Positions 32,225-38,407 of a DNA stretch of 38,695 nucleotides are shown here, in pieces. The position numbers were made by a program, and so were the translations under genes. Source of the stretch: a virus; IMG/VR virus record IMGVR_UViG_3300049855_000212, positions 1 through 38,695 of that record. One strand, given 5' to 3'. Each line of letters begins with the position of its first letter. Positions within the stretch are counted from its first letter, which is position 1. Below the pieces are notes generated by a model, which worked only from the letters and a program-made list of their open reading frames with translations, had not been told where the DNA came from and made no database searches.

Positions 32225-32400
32225 GTACCGACCTAAGTCATTGATTTTGTTACCTTTTTCGAATTATACAACTTATACAAATATATTTTATATTAGAATT
32301 AAAAGGTGATAAAATAGAAAAGGCCAATAATAGCCTATATAAGGGGTAGTGTAAAAAACCCGTTTTCTTGCACAATTTGTAAAAGGCAATAATAACAAGG
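32225..32400. other. AT-rich tract, candidate DNA-unwinding element
   Basis: This stretch is much richer in A and T than the rest of the genome (TTATACAACTTATACAAATA, TTTTATATTAGAATTAAAAG). It also contains two AAAAGGC(C)AATAATA repeats (near 32318 and 32381). It follows the iteron-like and direct repeats and precedes the primase-helicase operon. The whole non-coding stretch 31451-32602 shows no convincing gene and fits a replication origin. CTTAGGGCCGA occurs at both 31735-31745 and 32402-32412. Confidence 0.5.
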
Positions 32401-32556
32401 GCTTAGGGCCGACGACTCTTTTTACAACTTCTGCCTCGGATTTATTCGTACTCAGTTACCCTCAGGCACCTCGCCATGTGATGAACCAAATAAGGACACA
32501 TATGCATTCCTGACATAGCACATATGCGATAATAGCGCTTCTCTTTACCTCGGAAA

Positions 32557-32567
32557 TGTGCTATTAT
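32557..32567 (+). promoter_or_regulatory. Extended -10 promoter for the primase-helicase operon
   Basis: TGTGCTATTAT (32557-32567) gives a -10 TATTAT with the extended TG element. The region 17 bp upstream (TTCTCT) is a poor -35. The expected start, near 32574, leaves a leader of about 30 bases to the GTG at 32603. It shares the TGTG(A/C)TA form with three other promoters in this genome. A second TGCGATAAT lies at 32525-32533. Confidence 0.6.
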
Positions 32568-32602
32568 GATTCCAGAGAGTAATCTTTTCTCAGGAGAGAA
32601 GT

Positions 32603-32803
32603 GTGAAACGCCAGTGGGTCCCTGTACCAGAGGAAATTAAAATTAAAATTAGGATAGGGACAGCTATAAAACAGGCCATTGAGCGCCGACAGCGAATAGC
32701 TGAGAGAAAGAGAAACCAAGCCTCTGCTCTCCCAGGGTATCTGCCCCTCGAAGCTCGGTTGCTACTGTGTGAAATTAAACAACTCCTGAGGGAAATACAA
32801 TGA
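32603..32803 (+). CDS. Small basic helical protein upstream of the primase
   Basis: This 66-residue protein starts with GTG, six bases after an AGGAGAG site. It is rich in Arg, Lys and Ile (EEIKIKIRIGTAIKQAIERR, then QRIAERKRNQ) and highly helical with net positive charge, ending in LLLCEIKQLLREIQ. It may bind nucleic acid, perhaps as an origin or primase accessory, given that it is the first gene after the putative origin and overlaps the primase start by ATGA. No family recognised. Confidence 0.68.
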   Translation: MKRQWVPVPEEIKIKIRIGTAIKQAIERRQRIAERKRNQASALPGYLPLEARLLLCEIKQLLREIQ

Positions 32804-35226
32804 GCCCCGAAATAGAGCAACTCTCCCTCAGGATAGCCAGGGGCCTGGCGAATGGCGAGTACGAACAATCACCGACTGAGATAACATGTCCGTGCCCGTC
32901 CAAGACGCATCTGGCAAACAATAGTCAATGGCTGAGGTTGTACGAGAAGATCAATAAGATCACCGGTAAACCTGAGCTGGGCATTAGCTGCAACGGTGGC
33001 TGCGCGGTGGCCGATGTAAAGAAAGCCCTTTTCAGTCTAAAGCTCCTTCCTCAGGAAGCAAAGAGAAACTATGAAATAAACATCCCGCCCCATGATGAGC
33101 CCGATTTCGAAAGGCTTAAACTGTTCGATGAGATTATATCCCCGGACAAGATCTGGCCAAAGAAAGACCGTGAAGGCAATATTGAGTTTTGGCTTGTGCG
33201 CACGTCCAATAAAGTATTTGCCAAAGTGTTCTCTGTAACAGATAAGAATACGCAAGAGAAGTCATTTCACTGGAAAGAGTCTGATTTGCCATTGCGCAAT
33301 AGGCGCTTTGATCCATATGGCTCTGACATACTCAAGCTCCTTCCTCAGGCGCCGGTCCTGGTTGTCAGTGGTTTCAAGACTGCTGATGCGGCGAGAGATT
33401 GGCTCTCCCCCGATTGGCTTGTTGTAGCCTATGATTCGGACTCGTCTATTAGTCACTATAACTGGGATGTTCTCAAAAACAGAGAAGTTACCCTTTGGCC
33501 AGATAACGACACGGGTGGGATCAAAGCTGCGCGTAAGCTTGGTGCGTTTCTAGAAACGGCCCCGAAGATTGTATTTACCGAATTGCTCGAAGGCTATCCC
33601 GAGAAGTGGGACCTGGCCGATGCAACGCCAAGCACAGCTAAGTATAGTCCCGAGGTCCTTCTCAGGACAGCGGAGCTGCTTGATATAACTGAAGAAGATC
33701 GTCAAGCTATCAAAGATCCAGCTGAACTACAGGCTATGTTCAAGTTATTCGATGAGACGTTGATACCTGTGCACAACGCAGGGGCTGGTGGGTTTGATTA
33801 CTACGATGTGAGCGACCCGATGTTGAGTAGGCCTATGCCCTATAGGAACTATAAGCCGGGCAATCTCCAATACCTTTATCCTCAGGTAGCGAAGATCGAG
33901 AACGATCAGAAAATAATCGATCTTTGGCTAATGCGTGAGGGTAAGAAAATAGCTTCTGGAATTGTGTATGCGCCATTCACAACTGAAAAACTAGTAATTA
34001 TGCCAGAGGAAAAACACCCCTATTTAAACACATTCTGCGGATATCCGGTCGAGCCTATCGAGTCTCTTCCTCAGGACAGTGACTGGTTTACTAGTCATTT
34101 AGAAAACTCACTCGGAAAGGACATTGCTGAGTATGTCCTGGACTGGATTGCGCATATAATTCAGAAACCCGCCGAAAAGCCTCGGACAATGATTATCTTT
34201 GAAGGGCCTATGGGCGCTGGTAAATCGACTATTGGGAATGTGTTGCGTAGTCTGTTAGGTACGGCTAATTTCTTAGCGATTAATTCGTCCGTAATCGACA
34301 GTCAATTTACGGCAGAGTATGCGACTAAGCAAGTTGTGCTATTCGAAGAACGACCCGCTGACAAAGGAATTAGTAAAAGTTTTGAAAACACTTTGAAGAC
34401 TCTCGTGACGGAAGATTTCATTCGTTATCACGACAAGGGTATTAGAGGCTATATGATTCCCTCGTATCATCGGATTATGCTTGCAGTAAATGATATATCA
34501 GATCTCAAGCTATCTCTCGATGATCGTCGTGTCAATATTTTCAAGTTCCATGTCATACATCTGAAAAGAAATGCTACTGGCGCGTACTACGACCCTGGCT
34601 ATTTTGGCCCCATATATTCAGCTATTGCAAGTCAGCATAAGCTAGGTCAGTTAATGTTCTTCCTCAAGACTAGGAAAATAAAAGAAGATATATTCACTCC
34701 TTTCCATACAGTTGAGCGTGAAGCTCAGATGGGCGCAACAGATCCAGTGGAAGCCTTCGTAGAAGATATATTACAGTCGGGCAATCTTCCTAAAATAATT
34801 AAGGACAAGATGCCTAACAAAGATGGTGTGGCTGGGTTGGACTGGCCTTCTGAGCACGTTAAAGTTTACACTTCTCTTCTCCACGATGCCTTCTTTGAAT
34901 TTTACAAGGGGATCAGTAATTCTATACCCGACCACTTGAGAGGGATTCGTCTCACCAAATCGCTATATAAGTTCTTCCCTCAAGAGGGGCACAAAACTAT
35001 CAGTACGACGAGAGCTATAGGTTATGGTTTATTGGATCCTGTTAAAAACACTCTAGTTAACTATACGGAGCGAGTGTTTGTTTTTAGGCCCTTGGCAGAA
35101 GCCCGAAGTATATTCGAGGATGTGACTAAGCGAACTGTGAAATGGGAGGAAACGGTGGTGGAGAAGGTGGAAACTGGGAATGTCATAGATTTTCCTGCCA
35201 AGCGCAGGCCTGAGGAGGTGTTGTGA
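32800..35226 (+). CDS. Primase-helicase (Toprim-like region plus SF3/D5-type ATPase)
   Basis: This 808-residue replication protein has an N-terminal possible zinc site (Cys30, Cys32, Cys64, Cys68) and a Toprim-like region (about 185-240: VLVVSGFKTADAARDW, VAYDSDSS, LWPDNDTGG). Its helicase domain has Walker A EGPMGAGKST (468-477), Walker B VVLFEE (512-517) and DDRR (574-577), as in D5/NrS-1-type viral helicases. It would unwind and prime the phage origin. In the Toprim motif the usual catalytic Glu (EG-K) is Ser (SGFK), so primase activity is uncertain. It ends in an overlap with the next gene. Confidence 0.87.
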   Translation: MSPEIEQLSLRIARGLANGEYEQSPTEITCPCPSKTHLANNSQWLRLYEKINKITGKPELGISCNGGCAVADVKKALFSLKLLPQEAKRNYEINIPPHDEPDFERLKLFDEIISPDKIWPKKDREGNIEFWLVRTSNKVFAKVFSVTDKNTQEKSFHWKESDLPLRNRRFDPYGSDILKLLPQAPVLVVSGFKTADAARDWLSPDWLVVAYDSDSSISHYNWDVLKNREVTLWPDNDTGGIKAARKLGAFLETAPKIVFTELLEGYPEKWDLADATPSTAKYSPEVLLRTAELLDITEEDRQAIKDPAELQAMFKLFDETLIPVHNAGAGGFDYYDVSDPMLSRPMPYRNYKPGNLQYLYPQVAKIENDQKIIDLWLMREGKKIASGIVYAPFTTEKLVIMPEEKHPYLNTFCGYPVEPIESLPQDSDWFTSHLENSLGKDIAEYVLDWIAHIIQKPAEKPRTMIIFEGPMGAGKSTIGNVLRSLLGTANFLAINSSVIDSQFTAEYATKQVVLFEERPADKGISKSFENTLKTLVTEDFIRYHDKGIRGYMIPSYHRIMLAVNDISDLKLSLDDRRVNIFKFHVIHLKRNATGAYYDPGYFGPIYSAIASQHKLGQLMFFLKTRKIKEDIFTPFHTVEREAQMGATDPVEAFVEDILQSGNLPKIIKDKMPNKDGVAGLDWPSEHVKVYTSLLHDAFFEFYKGISNSIPDHLRGIRLTKSLYKFFPQEGHKTISTTRAIGYGLLDPVKNTLVNYTERVFVFRPLAEARSIFEDVTKRTVKWEETVVEKVETGNVIDFPAKRRPEEVL

Positions 35227-35447
35227 TGAGCAATTGGATTTATATACGGAAAGAAGCCACTTGGAGTAAGTCAAGAGCAATTAATCTAGAAAAGGTGATG
35301 ATGATAGAAATACTTAGTGTATCCTATACAGATTATGAAGTATCCATTTCATTGCCAGAAAAAACAGTCAAGGGCTGGATAAACCATGAAGACCTTGAGG
35401 GGCTCGGAATTAATACAGAACTCCTGCTTCGGGAAATTGTAGACTAG
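35226..35447 (+). CDS. Hypothetical protein (73 aa)
   Basis: The ATG at 35226 has AGGAGG seven bases upstream (the end of a CCTGAGGAGG motif) and overlaps the primase stop; a GTG three bases earlier is less well placed. The 73-residue product (MSNWIYIRKEATWSKSRAIN and onward) is a small mixed alpha/beta protein with a C-terminal helix (LLLREIVD). No family recognised. Confidence 0.68.
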   Translation: MSNWIYIRKEATWSKSRAINLEKVMMIEILSVSYTDYEVSISLPEKTVKGWINHEDLEGLGINTELLLREIVD

Positions 35448-35540
35448 GGTCTACCTCAGGTAGGAGCCATGTCAATAACGCATGGCAGGTATGACTTGGG
35501 TCCCAAGGCTAATCATTTTGTTTCCCTGAAAGTCACAGGT

Positions 35541-35550
35541 GTGCTATAAT
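35541..35550 (+). promoter_or_regulatory. Extended -10 promoter for the small-gene cassette at 35591
   Basis: TGTGCTATAAT ends at 35550: a perfect TATAAT with extended TG, but weak -35 (TTCCCT at 17 bp). The expected start near 35557 leaves about 34 bases of leader to the ATG at 35591. Upstream, CTACCTCAGGTAG (35452-35464) and a GCCATG/CATGGC inverted repeat fill the gap 35448-35520. Confidence 0.65.
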
Positions 35551-35590
35551 AAGTCCTGGGCCGCAGTTGGCCCGCAGGAGAACTGACCCG

Positions 35591-35995
35591 ATGAAACACG
35601 CAGAGTTTGAACAGGAGTACATCTCATACATATCAGACGTATGGGAAGAATATTTGTATGATCGCAAGGTCATGAAGTTCAATGCGATGTCAATGAGACA
35701 ACGTGATGAACTCTTGTCCGACCTGAGAAGAGATCTTGATGAGATCATTGCTGAAAAGCCTGTGGTATCCCTTCCTCAGGAAGCGAAGATCGCAGTCAAG
35801 CCCGCGATTGACGTAGATCATGTGGGAATGGTCTACGAAGAAGTCAAACTGAAACTCAACAAGGGTGACTCAGTGTGTTCCACTGCCTGTCTACTGGCTA
35901 TGGTGGAAGACATCGTCAAGCCGCTCAATCACTATTCCAAATCCAGGGCTGGTTTGATACTGGCTGCGAAAGATCTCAAGGAGCTCAGCAAGTGA
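35591..35995 (+). CDS. Hypothetical helical protein (134 aa)
   Basis: Starting at ATG 35591 (GGAGAA at ten bases) the protein has 134 residues: an acidic, aromatic N-terminal helix (MKHAEFEQEYISYISDVWEE), then RQRDELLSDLRRDLDEIIAE, a linker, and a C-terminal helix pair (VEDIVKPLNHYSKSRAG). An upstream TTG frame would start almost at the predicted transcription start and is rejected. It is first in a five-gene cassette. No family recognised. Confidence 0.68.
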   Translation: MKHAEFEQEYISYISDVWEEYLYDRKVMKFNAMSMRQRDELLSDLRRDLDEIIAEKPVVSLPQEAKIAVKPAIDVDHVGMVYEEVKLKLNKGDSVCSTACLLAMVEDIVKPLNHYSKSRAGLILAAKDLKELSK

Positions 35996-36204
35996 CCAAG
36001 TACCATGCCATCATGCTCGATGAATGCGGCGAAGAGTTCGGTGTCACATTCGAAGCCGCCAACATAGGTCATGCCAAAGATCAGCTGCGTGAGGACTATC
36101 CTGAGTCTCGCATGATCAAACTCCAAACTGTCAAACGTCAGCAGGACGAGAAAGTCCGATTGGAGCAGTTCTTCGCTGATGGCCGTCCGTTTTATCATCG
36201 CTAA
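35992..36204 (+). CDS. Hypothetical protein (70 aa)
   Basis: The GTG at 35992 makes a GTGA overlap with the previous stop. The 70-residue product is MTKYHAIMLDECGEEFGVTF, then a helix (HAKDQLREDYPESRMIKLQT) and a basic, aromatic end (FFADGRPFYHR). The fold looks like one small alpha/beta unit. Longer in-frame sequence upstream lies within the preceding gene and is not needed. Confidence 0.68.
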   Translation: MTKYHAIMLDECGEEFGVTFEAANIGHAKDQLREDYPESRMIKLQTVKRQQDEKVRLEQFFADGRPFYHR

Positions 36205-36218
36205 CCAGGAAACTGAAA

Positions 36219-36398
36219 ATGACCCCCATGGAATTAATTGACAAGCACATCGACGTCACCGGGGCCACCCACGTGGAGTTCCAGATACGTTACGACGGAG
36301 CCGTCATTTGGCTCAATGTGGACGGGGTTTGCCTTGTCCGTATCTGCCGCATCGAGAAACCCATCCAGATCATAGACGAAAGGGGACTGCCGCTATGA
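36219..36398 (+). CDS. Hypothetical protein (59 aa)
   Basis: The ATG at 36219 follows CAGGAAACTGAAA. The 59-residue product (MTPMELIDKHIDVTGATHVE, then FQIRYDGAVIWLNVDGVCLV) looks like a helix plus beta-sheet domain and ends RGLPL at a TGA that overlaps the next ATG. It fills the gap between two accepted genes. ATGA coupling is the chief evidence. Confidence 0.65.
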   Translation: MTPMELIDKHIDVTGATHVEFQIRYDGAVIWLNVDGVCLVRICRIEKPIQIIDERGLPL

Positions 36399-36616
36399 CC
36401 ACCATCACTACTACCCCCGCCTTCCGCAACCTCCAGAATGTCACGCTAGTGTCAGCGATGAAGCTCCGGCTGAAGGGCATCCAGGTCAGGAAATCCTACA
36501 CTATCTCGGCCATGCTGCGCACAGCTAGCCATCTCACCGGCAAGCACTATCCGCACAGCAAGAAGTCTCTTCAGCTGGCCATCGACGATCTGATCACAAT
36601 GAGGAACCCACAATGA
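36395..36616 (+). CDS. Small basic protein (73 aa)
   Basis: The 73-residue product (MTTITTTPAFRNLQNVTLVS, then AMKLRLKGIQVRKSYTISAM) has many Lys, Arg and Thr residues and a central helix pair, ending AIDDLITMRNPQ. It might be a ribbon-helix-helix or similar DNA binder, by composition only. It starts and ends in ATGA overlaps. The longer in-frame extension to 36308 lies within the upstream gene. Confidence 0.65.
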   Translation: MTTITTTPAFRNLQNVTLVSAMKLRLKGIQVRKSYTISAMLRTASHLTGKHYPHSKKSLQLAIDDLITMRNPQ

Positions 36617-37014
36617 AGTACAGCAGCGCTGACCCCACCATAATCCTCAGGGACGTCCGCAACTATATCACCAAAGGCTGGTGTCAAGGGTCCCTTGCCA
36701 AAGACAGCCAAGGAGCCCCAATCGACGAAAACGACCCCAACGCCTGCCAATGGTGCCTAATCGGGGCGATACGAGCTTCGGTATTTAAGCGGGGCATACG
36801 CGACAACTATTTCGTCGATTACATATATGGGTACATCTGGCGACACACGATTGTCAAGCCGCACGGCGGCATCGCCTCCTACAACGATTCGCCGAACACT
36901 ACCCACCAGAGCGTCTTGGCAGTTCTCGATGACCTGATCGATGAAGCCGAAGGAGTCCCCAATGACATTCTCGCGAGAGCTATGCAAATCTGGCATAGCA
37001 GCTATGCTAAATGA
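36613..37014 (+). CDS. DUF6197-like phage protein
   Basis: This 133-residue protein has ILRDVRNYITKGWCQGSLAK, CQWCLIGAIRAS, then SYNDSPNTTHQSVLAVLDDL and IDEAEGV. The pattern (an N-terminal helix, a WC-L-GA motif, a ND-P-T block and a final helix) matches the DUF6197 family of phage proteins, whose function is unknown. Its last 12 codons lie inside the 71-bp repeat shared with 3997-4067. The stop codon precedes the promoter at 37019. Confidence 0.75.
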   Translation: MKYSSADPTIILRDVRNYITKGWCQGSLAKDSQGAPIDENDPNACQWCLIGAIRASVFKRGIRDNYFVDYIYGYIWRHTIVKPHGGIASYNDSPNTTHQSVLAVLDDLIDEAEGVPNDILARAMQIWHSSYAK

Positions 37015-37047
37015 GCGTTTCACAACTGGATCAAAGTGTGATACAGT
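36977..37047 (+). repeat. 71-bp promoter-proximal repeat, copy 2
   Basis: This is the second copy of the block at 3997-4067. Here GCTATGC (36979-36985), GCATAGC and GCTATGC are perfect alternating half-sites, with TATGCTAA at 37003-37010. The first part codes for the end of the DUF6197-like protein; the rest is promoter. Of the two copies this is the one with intact inverted repeats, so it is probably the original. Confidence 0.85.
37019..37047 (+). promoter_or_regulatory. Sigma70-type promoter for the nucleotide/replication operon
   Basis: TTCACA (37019-37024), a 17-bp spacer and TACAGT (37042-37047) with TGTGA just before the -10 make the best-matching promoter in the window. Start expected near 37054. 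The leader of about 90 bases contains a GGGC-GAAA-GCCC tetraloop hairpin (around 37118-37129) and one CCTTCTCAGG motif before the gene at 37145. This promoter would drive genes from 37145 across the junction to 3990. Confidence 0.72.
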
Positions 37048-37144
37048 AATCAAATCCTAGGCCGATCGGTCTGGGTTCACATACTGGGTCGGACAATGGT
37101 GTCCTTCTCAGGTAGCGGGCGAAAGCCCAGAAGGAAGACTACAT

Positions 37145-37600
37145 ATGGCTAAGATCTTGGTTATCAATGAGTCCGCCAAGGAGGCACTCGGCGAATTGAA
37201 GGGACAGAGCAAGGAGCTTCTCTCCTACATCATCGGCAAGTATGGCATCGGTAAGCCGATCGACCAGTCTCAGCTGGTTCTCGAACTCAACTCGCACCAG
37301 TTCGATGGGGTTGTCCTGTCCAAGCAGTCCACATCGCCGATCTCCCGCCTGTTCGAATTCTACCGCACCAGCCGCTGGCTCAAGAAGGGTCTGGTCTCTG
37401 TGACCCAGGAGAACAAGGGCACCGGCAAGTCGGCGGGTTCCGGCAAGTGGAAGAAGCTCGAGGCCCAGCACACGGCGCTCGTCGCCTACGTCAAGTCGCT
37501 CATCGAAATCCTGGAGGCAGCCAATCTGGTATATCCGGATGCGCCGTTCGAAGACGAGACTCCGGAAGATGTCGATGTCGAAGAGACCGAGGTCGTCTAA
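37145..37600 (+). CDS. Putative DNA-binding/regulatory protein, paralogue of 30852-31259
   Basis: The 151-residue protein has the core GKPIDQSQLVLELNSHQFDG, VVLSKQSTSPISRLFEFYRT, then a Gly/Lys-rich linker (GTGKSAGSGKWKKLEAQ), a helix and a very acidic end (DETPEDVDVEETEVV). The core is homologous to the minus-strand protein at 30852-31259. It has an AAGGAAG ribosome site. It is the first gene after the strongest early promoter, hence probably abundant and early. High expression plus paralogy suggests a DNA-binding or regulatory role, but no known family is recognised. Confidence 0.75.
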   Translation: MAKILVINESAKEALGELKGQSKELLSYIIGKYGIGKPIDQSQLVLELNSHQFDGVVLSKQSTSPISRLFEFYRTSRWLKKGLVSVTQENKGTGKSAGSGKWKKLEAQHTALVAYVKSLIEILEAANLVYPDAPFEDETPEDVDVEETEVV

Positions 37601-37621
37601 TCCAATCGTCGACAGCACATA

Positions 37622-37645
37622 CCGTCGGGGAGAAATCCCCGACGG
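37622..37645 (+). terminator. GNRA-loop hairpin after the 37145 gene
   Basis: CCGTCGGGGA (37622-37631) pairs perfectly with TCCCCGACGG (37636-37645) around a GAAA loop. It is followed by CTTTAGTCGTTT, a weak T run. It is likely a partial terminator or 3' protector that raises the first gene above the rest of the operon. Confidence 0.7.
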
Positions 37646-37669
37646 CTTTAGTCGTTTGGAGTATGAGTC

Positions 37670-37867
37670 ATGTTAACACAACAGCAAATTCAAGAGATCC
37701 TTACAGCTGACGAGTTCAGCGTTAACCAATTTGCTAGTAAGTTCAGCGTACCCGTGCGTGAGATTCAATCAGTACTAGAGGAACGTGACAATGAAGTTCG
37801 TCTCCAACACAAAATGGATGAGAGAGGCTCGCCAAATGAAAAACCCGATGTCAAACAAAACACCTGA
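37670..37867 (+). CDS. Small helix-turn-helix-like protein (65 aa)
   Basis: The ATG follows GGAG at eight bases. The 65-residue product begins MLTQQQIQEILTADEFSVNQ and continues FASKFSVPVREIQSVLEERD. Residues about 17-40 have the spacing of a helix-turn-helix (FSVNQFASKFSVPVREIQSV). The C-terminal part is polar and overlaps the next gene in another frame. It may be a small regulator. The family is not recognised. Confidence 0.62.
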   Translation: MLTQQQIQEILTADEFSVNQFASKFSVPVREIQSVLEERDNEVRLQHKMDERGSPNEKPDVKQNT

Positions 37868-38036
37868 AATGCGCAATGCCATCGAGGAAATGTTCCCCGG
37901 CACCAAGGAGAACATCGCCGCCCGCCGATGCCCTCTGTGCAAGGACGTCATCACCGGCTTCCGTGATGCTCTCAGCAAGAGGGAGTACGAAATCTCCGGC
38001 ATGTGCCAGAACTGCCAGGACGAGGTGTTCAAATGA
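37836..38036 (+). CDS. Conserved phage zinc-finger-like protein
   Basis: The frame encodes EMRNAIEEMFPGTKENIAAR, CPLC, FRDALSKREYEISGMCQNCQ. The two CxxC pairs (RRCPLC and MCQNC) around an EISG block resemble a small phage protein family of unknown function. Start at 37836 has GAGAGG eight bases upstream and a 32-base overlap with the previous gene; a GTG at 37785 or an ATG at 37848 are alternatives. The stop overlaps the MazG-like start by ATGA. Confidence 0.72.
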   Translation: MKNPMSNKTPEMRNAIEEMFPGTKENIAARRCPLCKDVITGFRDALSKREYEISGMCQNCQDEVFK

Positions 38037-38407
38037 GCGAAGATTTGTTCGGAATGGTCGCAGAGTTTCAAGAAAAGTTTGGGCTCGAGTATGATGGTCC
38101 ACCCAGATATCTCGTACTTGAGGAGTGGGATTTGAAGAGGATGCATATACGAGAGGAGTATCATGAACTCTGTGATGCTACGACTCTCGAAGAAGAATTC
38201 GATGCGCTGATCGATCTTGTGTACGTCGCACTCGGCATGGCGTACAGGATGGGCCTGCCATTCAACGAGGGCTTCAGGCGAGTTCATGCTGCGAACATGG
38301 CTAAGGTCAGGGCTTCTTCCTCAGGTGAATCGAAGCGTAACTCAACGTTGGATATAATCAAGCCGGCGGGGTGGGTGCCAGCTAACTTGGAGGATTTGGT
38401 GAAATGA
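38033..38407 (+). CDS. MazG-like nucleotide pyrophosphohydrolase
   Basis: This 124-residue protein has the all-alpha NTP-PPase metal site: EEYHE (Glu41, Glu42, Glu45) and EEFDALIDLVY (Glu54, Asp57, Asp61), then MAYRMGLPFNEGFRRVHAAN and KPAGWVPANLE, typical of phage members that hydrolyse (d)NTPs or ppGpp-type substrates. It may lower host dNTP or alarmone levels or adjust the pool for replication, in line with the neighbouring dCMP deaminase and TS-like genes. ATG 38033 is chosen because of the ATGA overlap. Confidence 0.82.
   Translation: MSEDLFGMVAEFQEKFGLEYDGPPRYLVLEEWDLKRMHIREEYHELCDATTLEEEFDALIDLVYVALGMAYRMGLPFNEGFRRVHAANMAKVRASSSGESKRNSTLDIIKPAGWVPANLEDLVK

Larger units (their letters stand above)
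438..38325. repeat. Genome-wide dispersed motif CCTGAG(G)AAGG
   Basis: The 10-mer CCTGAGGAAG occurs on the plus strand at 2366, 5886, 12241, 15882, 19613, 22399, 24587, 31940, 32034 and 32136, and on the minus strand (as CTTCCTCAGG) at 3963, 14213, 33046, 33340, 34066, 35771 and 38316. A form with one G less, CCTGAGAAGG, occurs at 1137, 2816, 9850, 12949, 16825 and 27431, and inverted at 33657 and 37103. The core CCTNAGG is found about 40 times, against roughly nine expected by chance. Copies lie in coding and non-coding DNA, in different reading frames and both orientations. Some are extended 5' to GCTACCTGAG (12238, 31937, 32031; inverted at about 4350, 33890, 37107). Confidence 0.85.

Noticed and set aside
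32014-32244. Plus-strand frame of 76 residues across the direct repeats
   Set aside because: It reads through repeat units whose spacers differ in length, has no ribosome site, and its codons show no coding character.
38033-38407. MazG-like gene plus PolA as part of a 2-aminoadenine (Z-genome) pathway
   Set aside because: No PurZ (adenylosuccinate synthetase-like) or DatZ gene is seen, so MazG and PolA alone do not support it.
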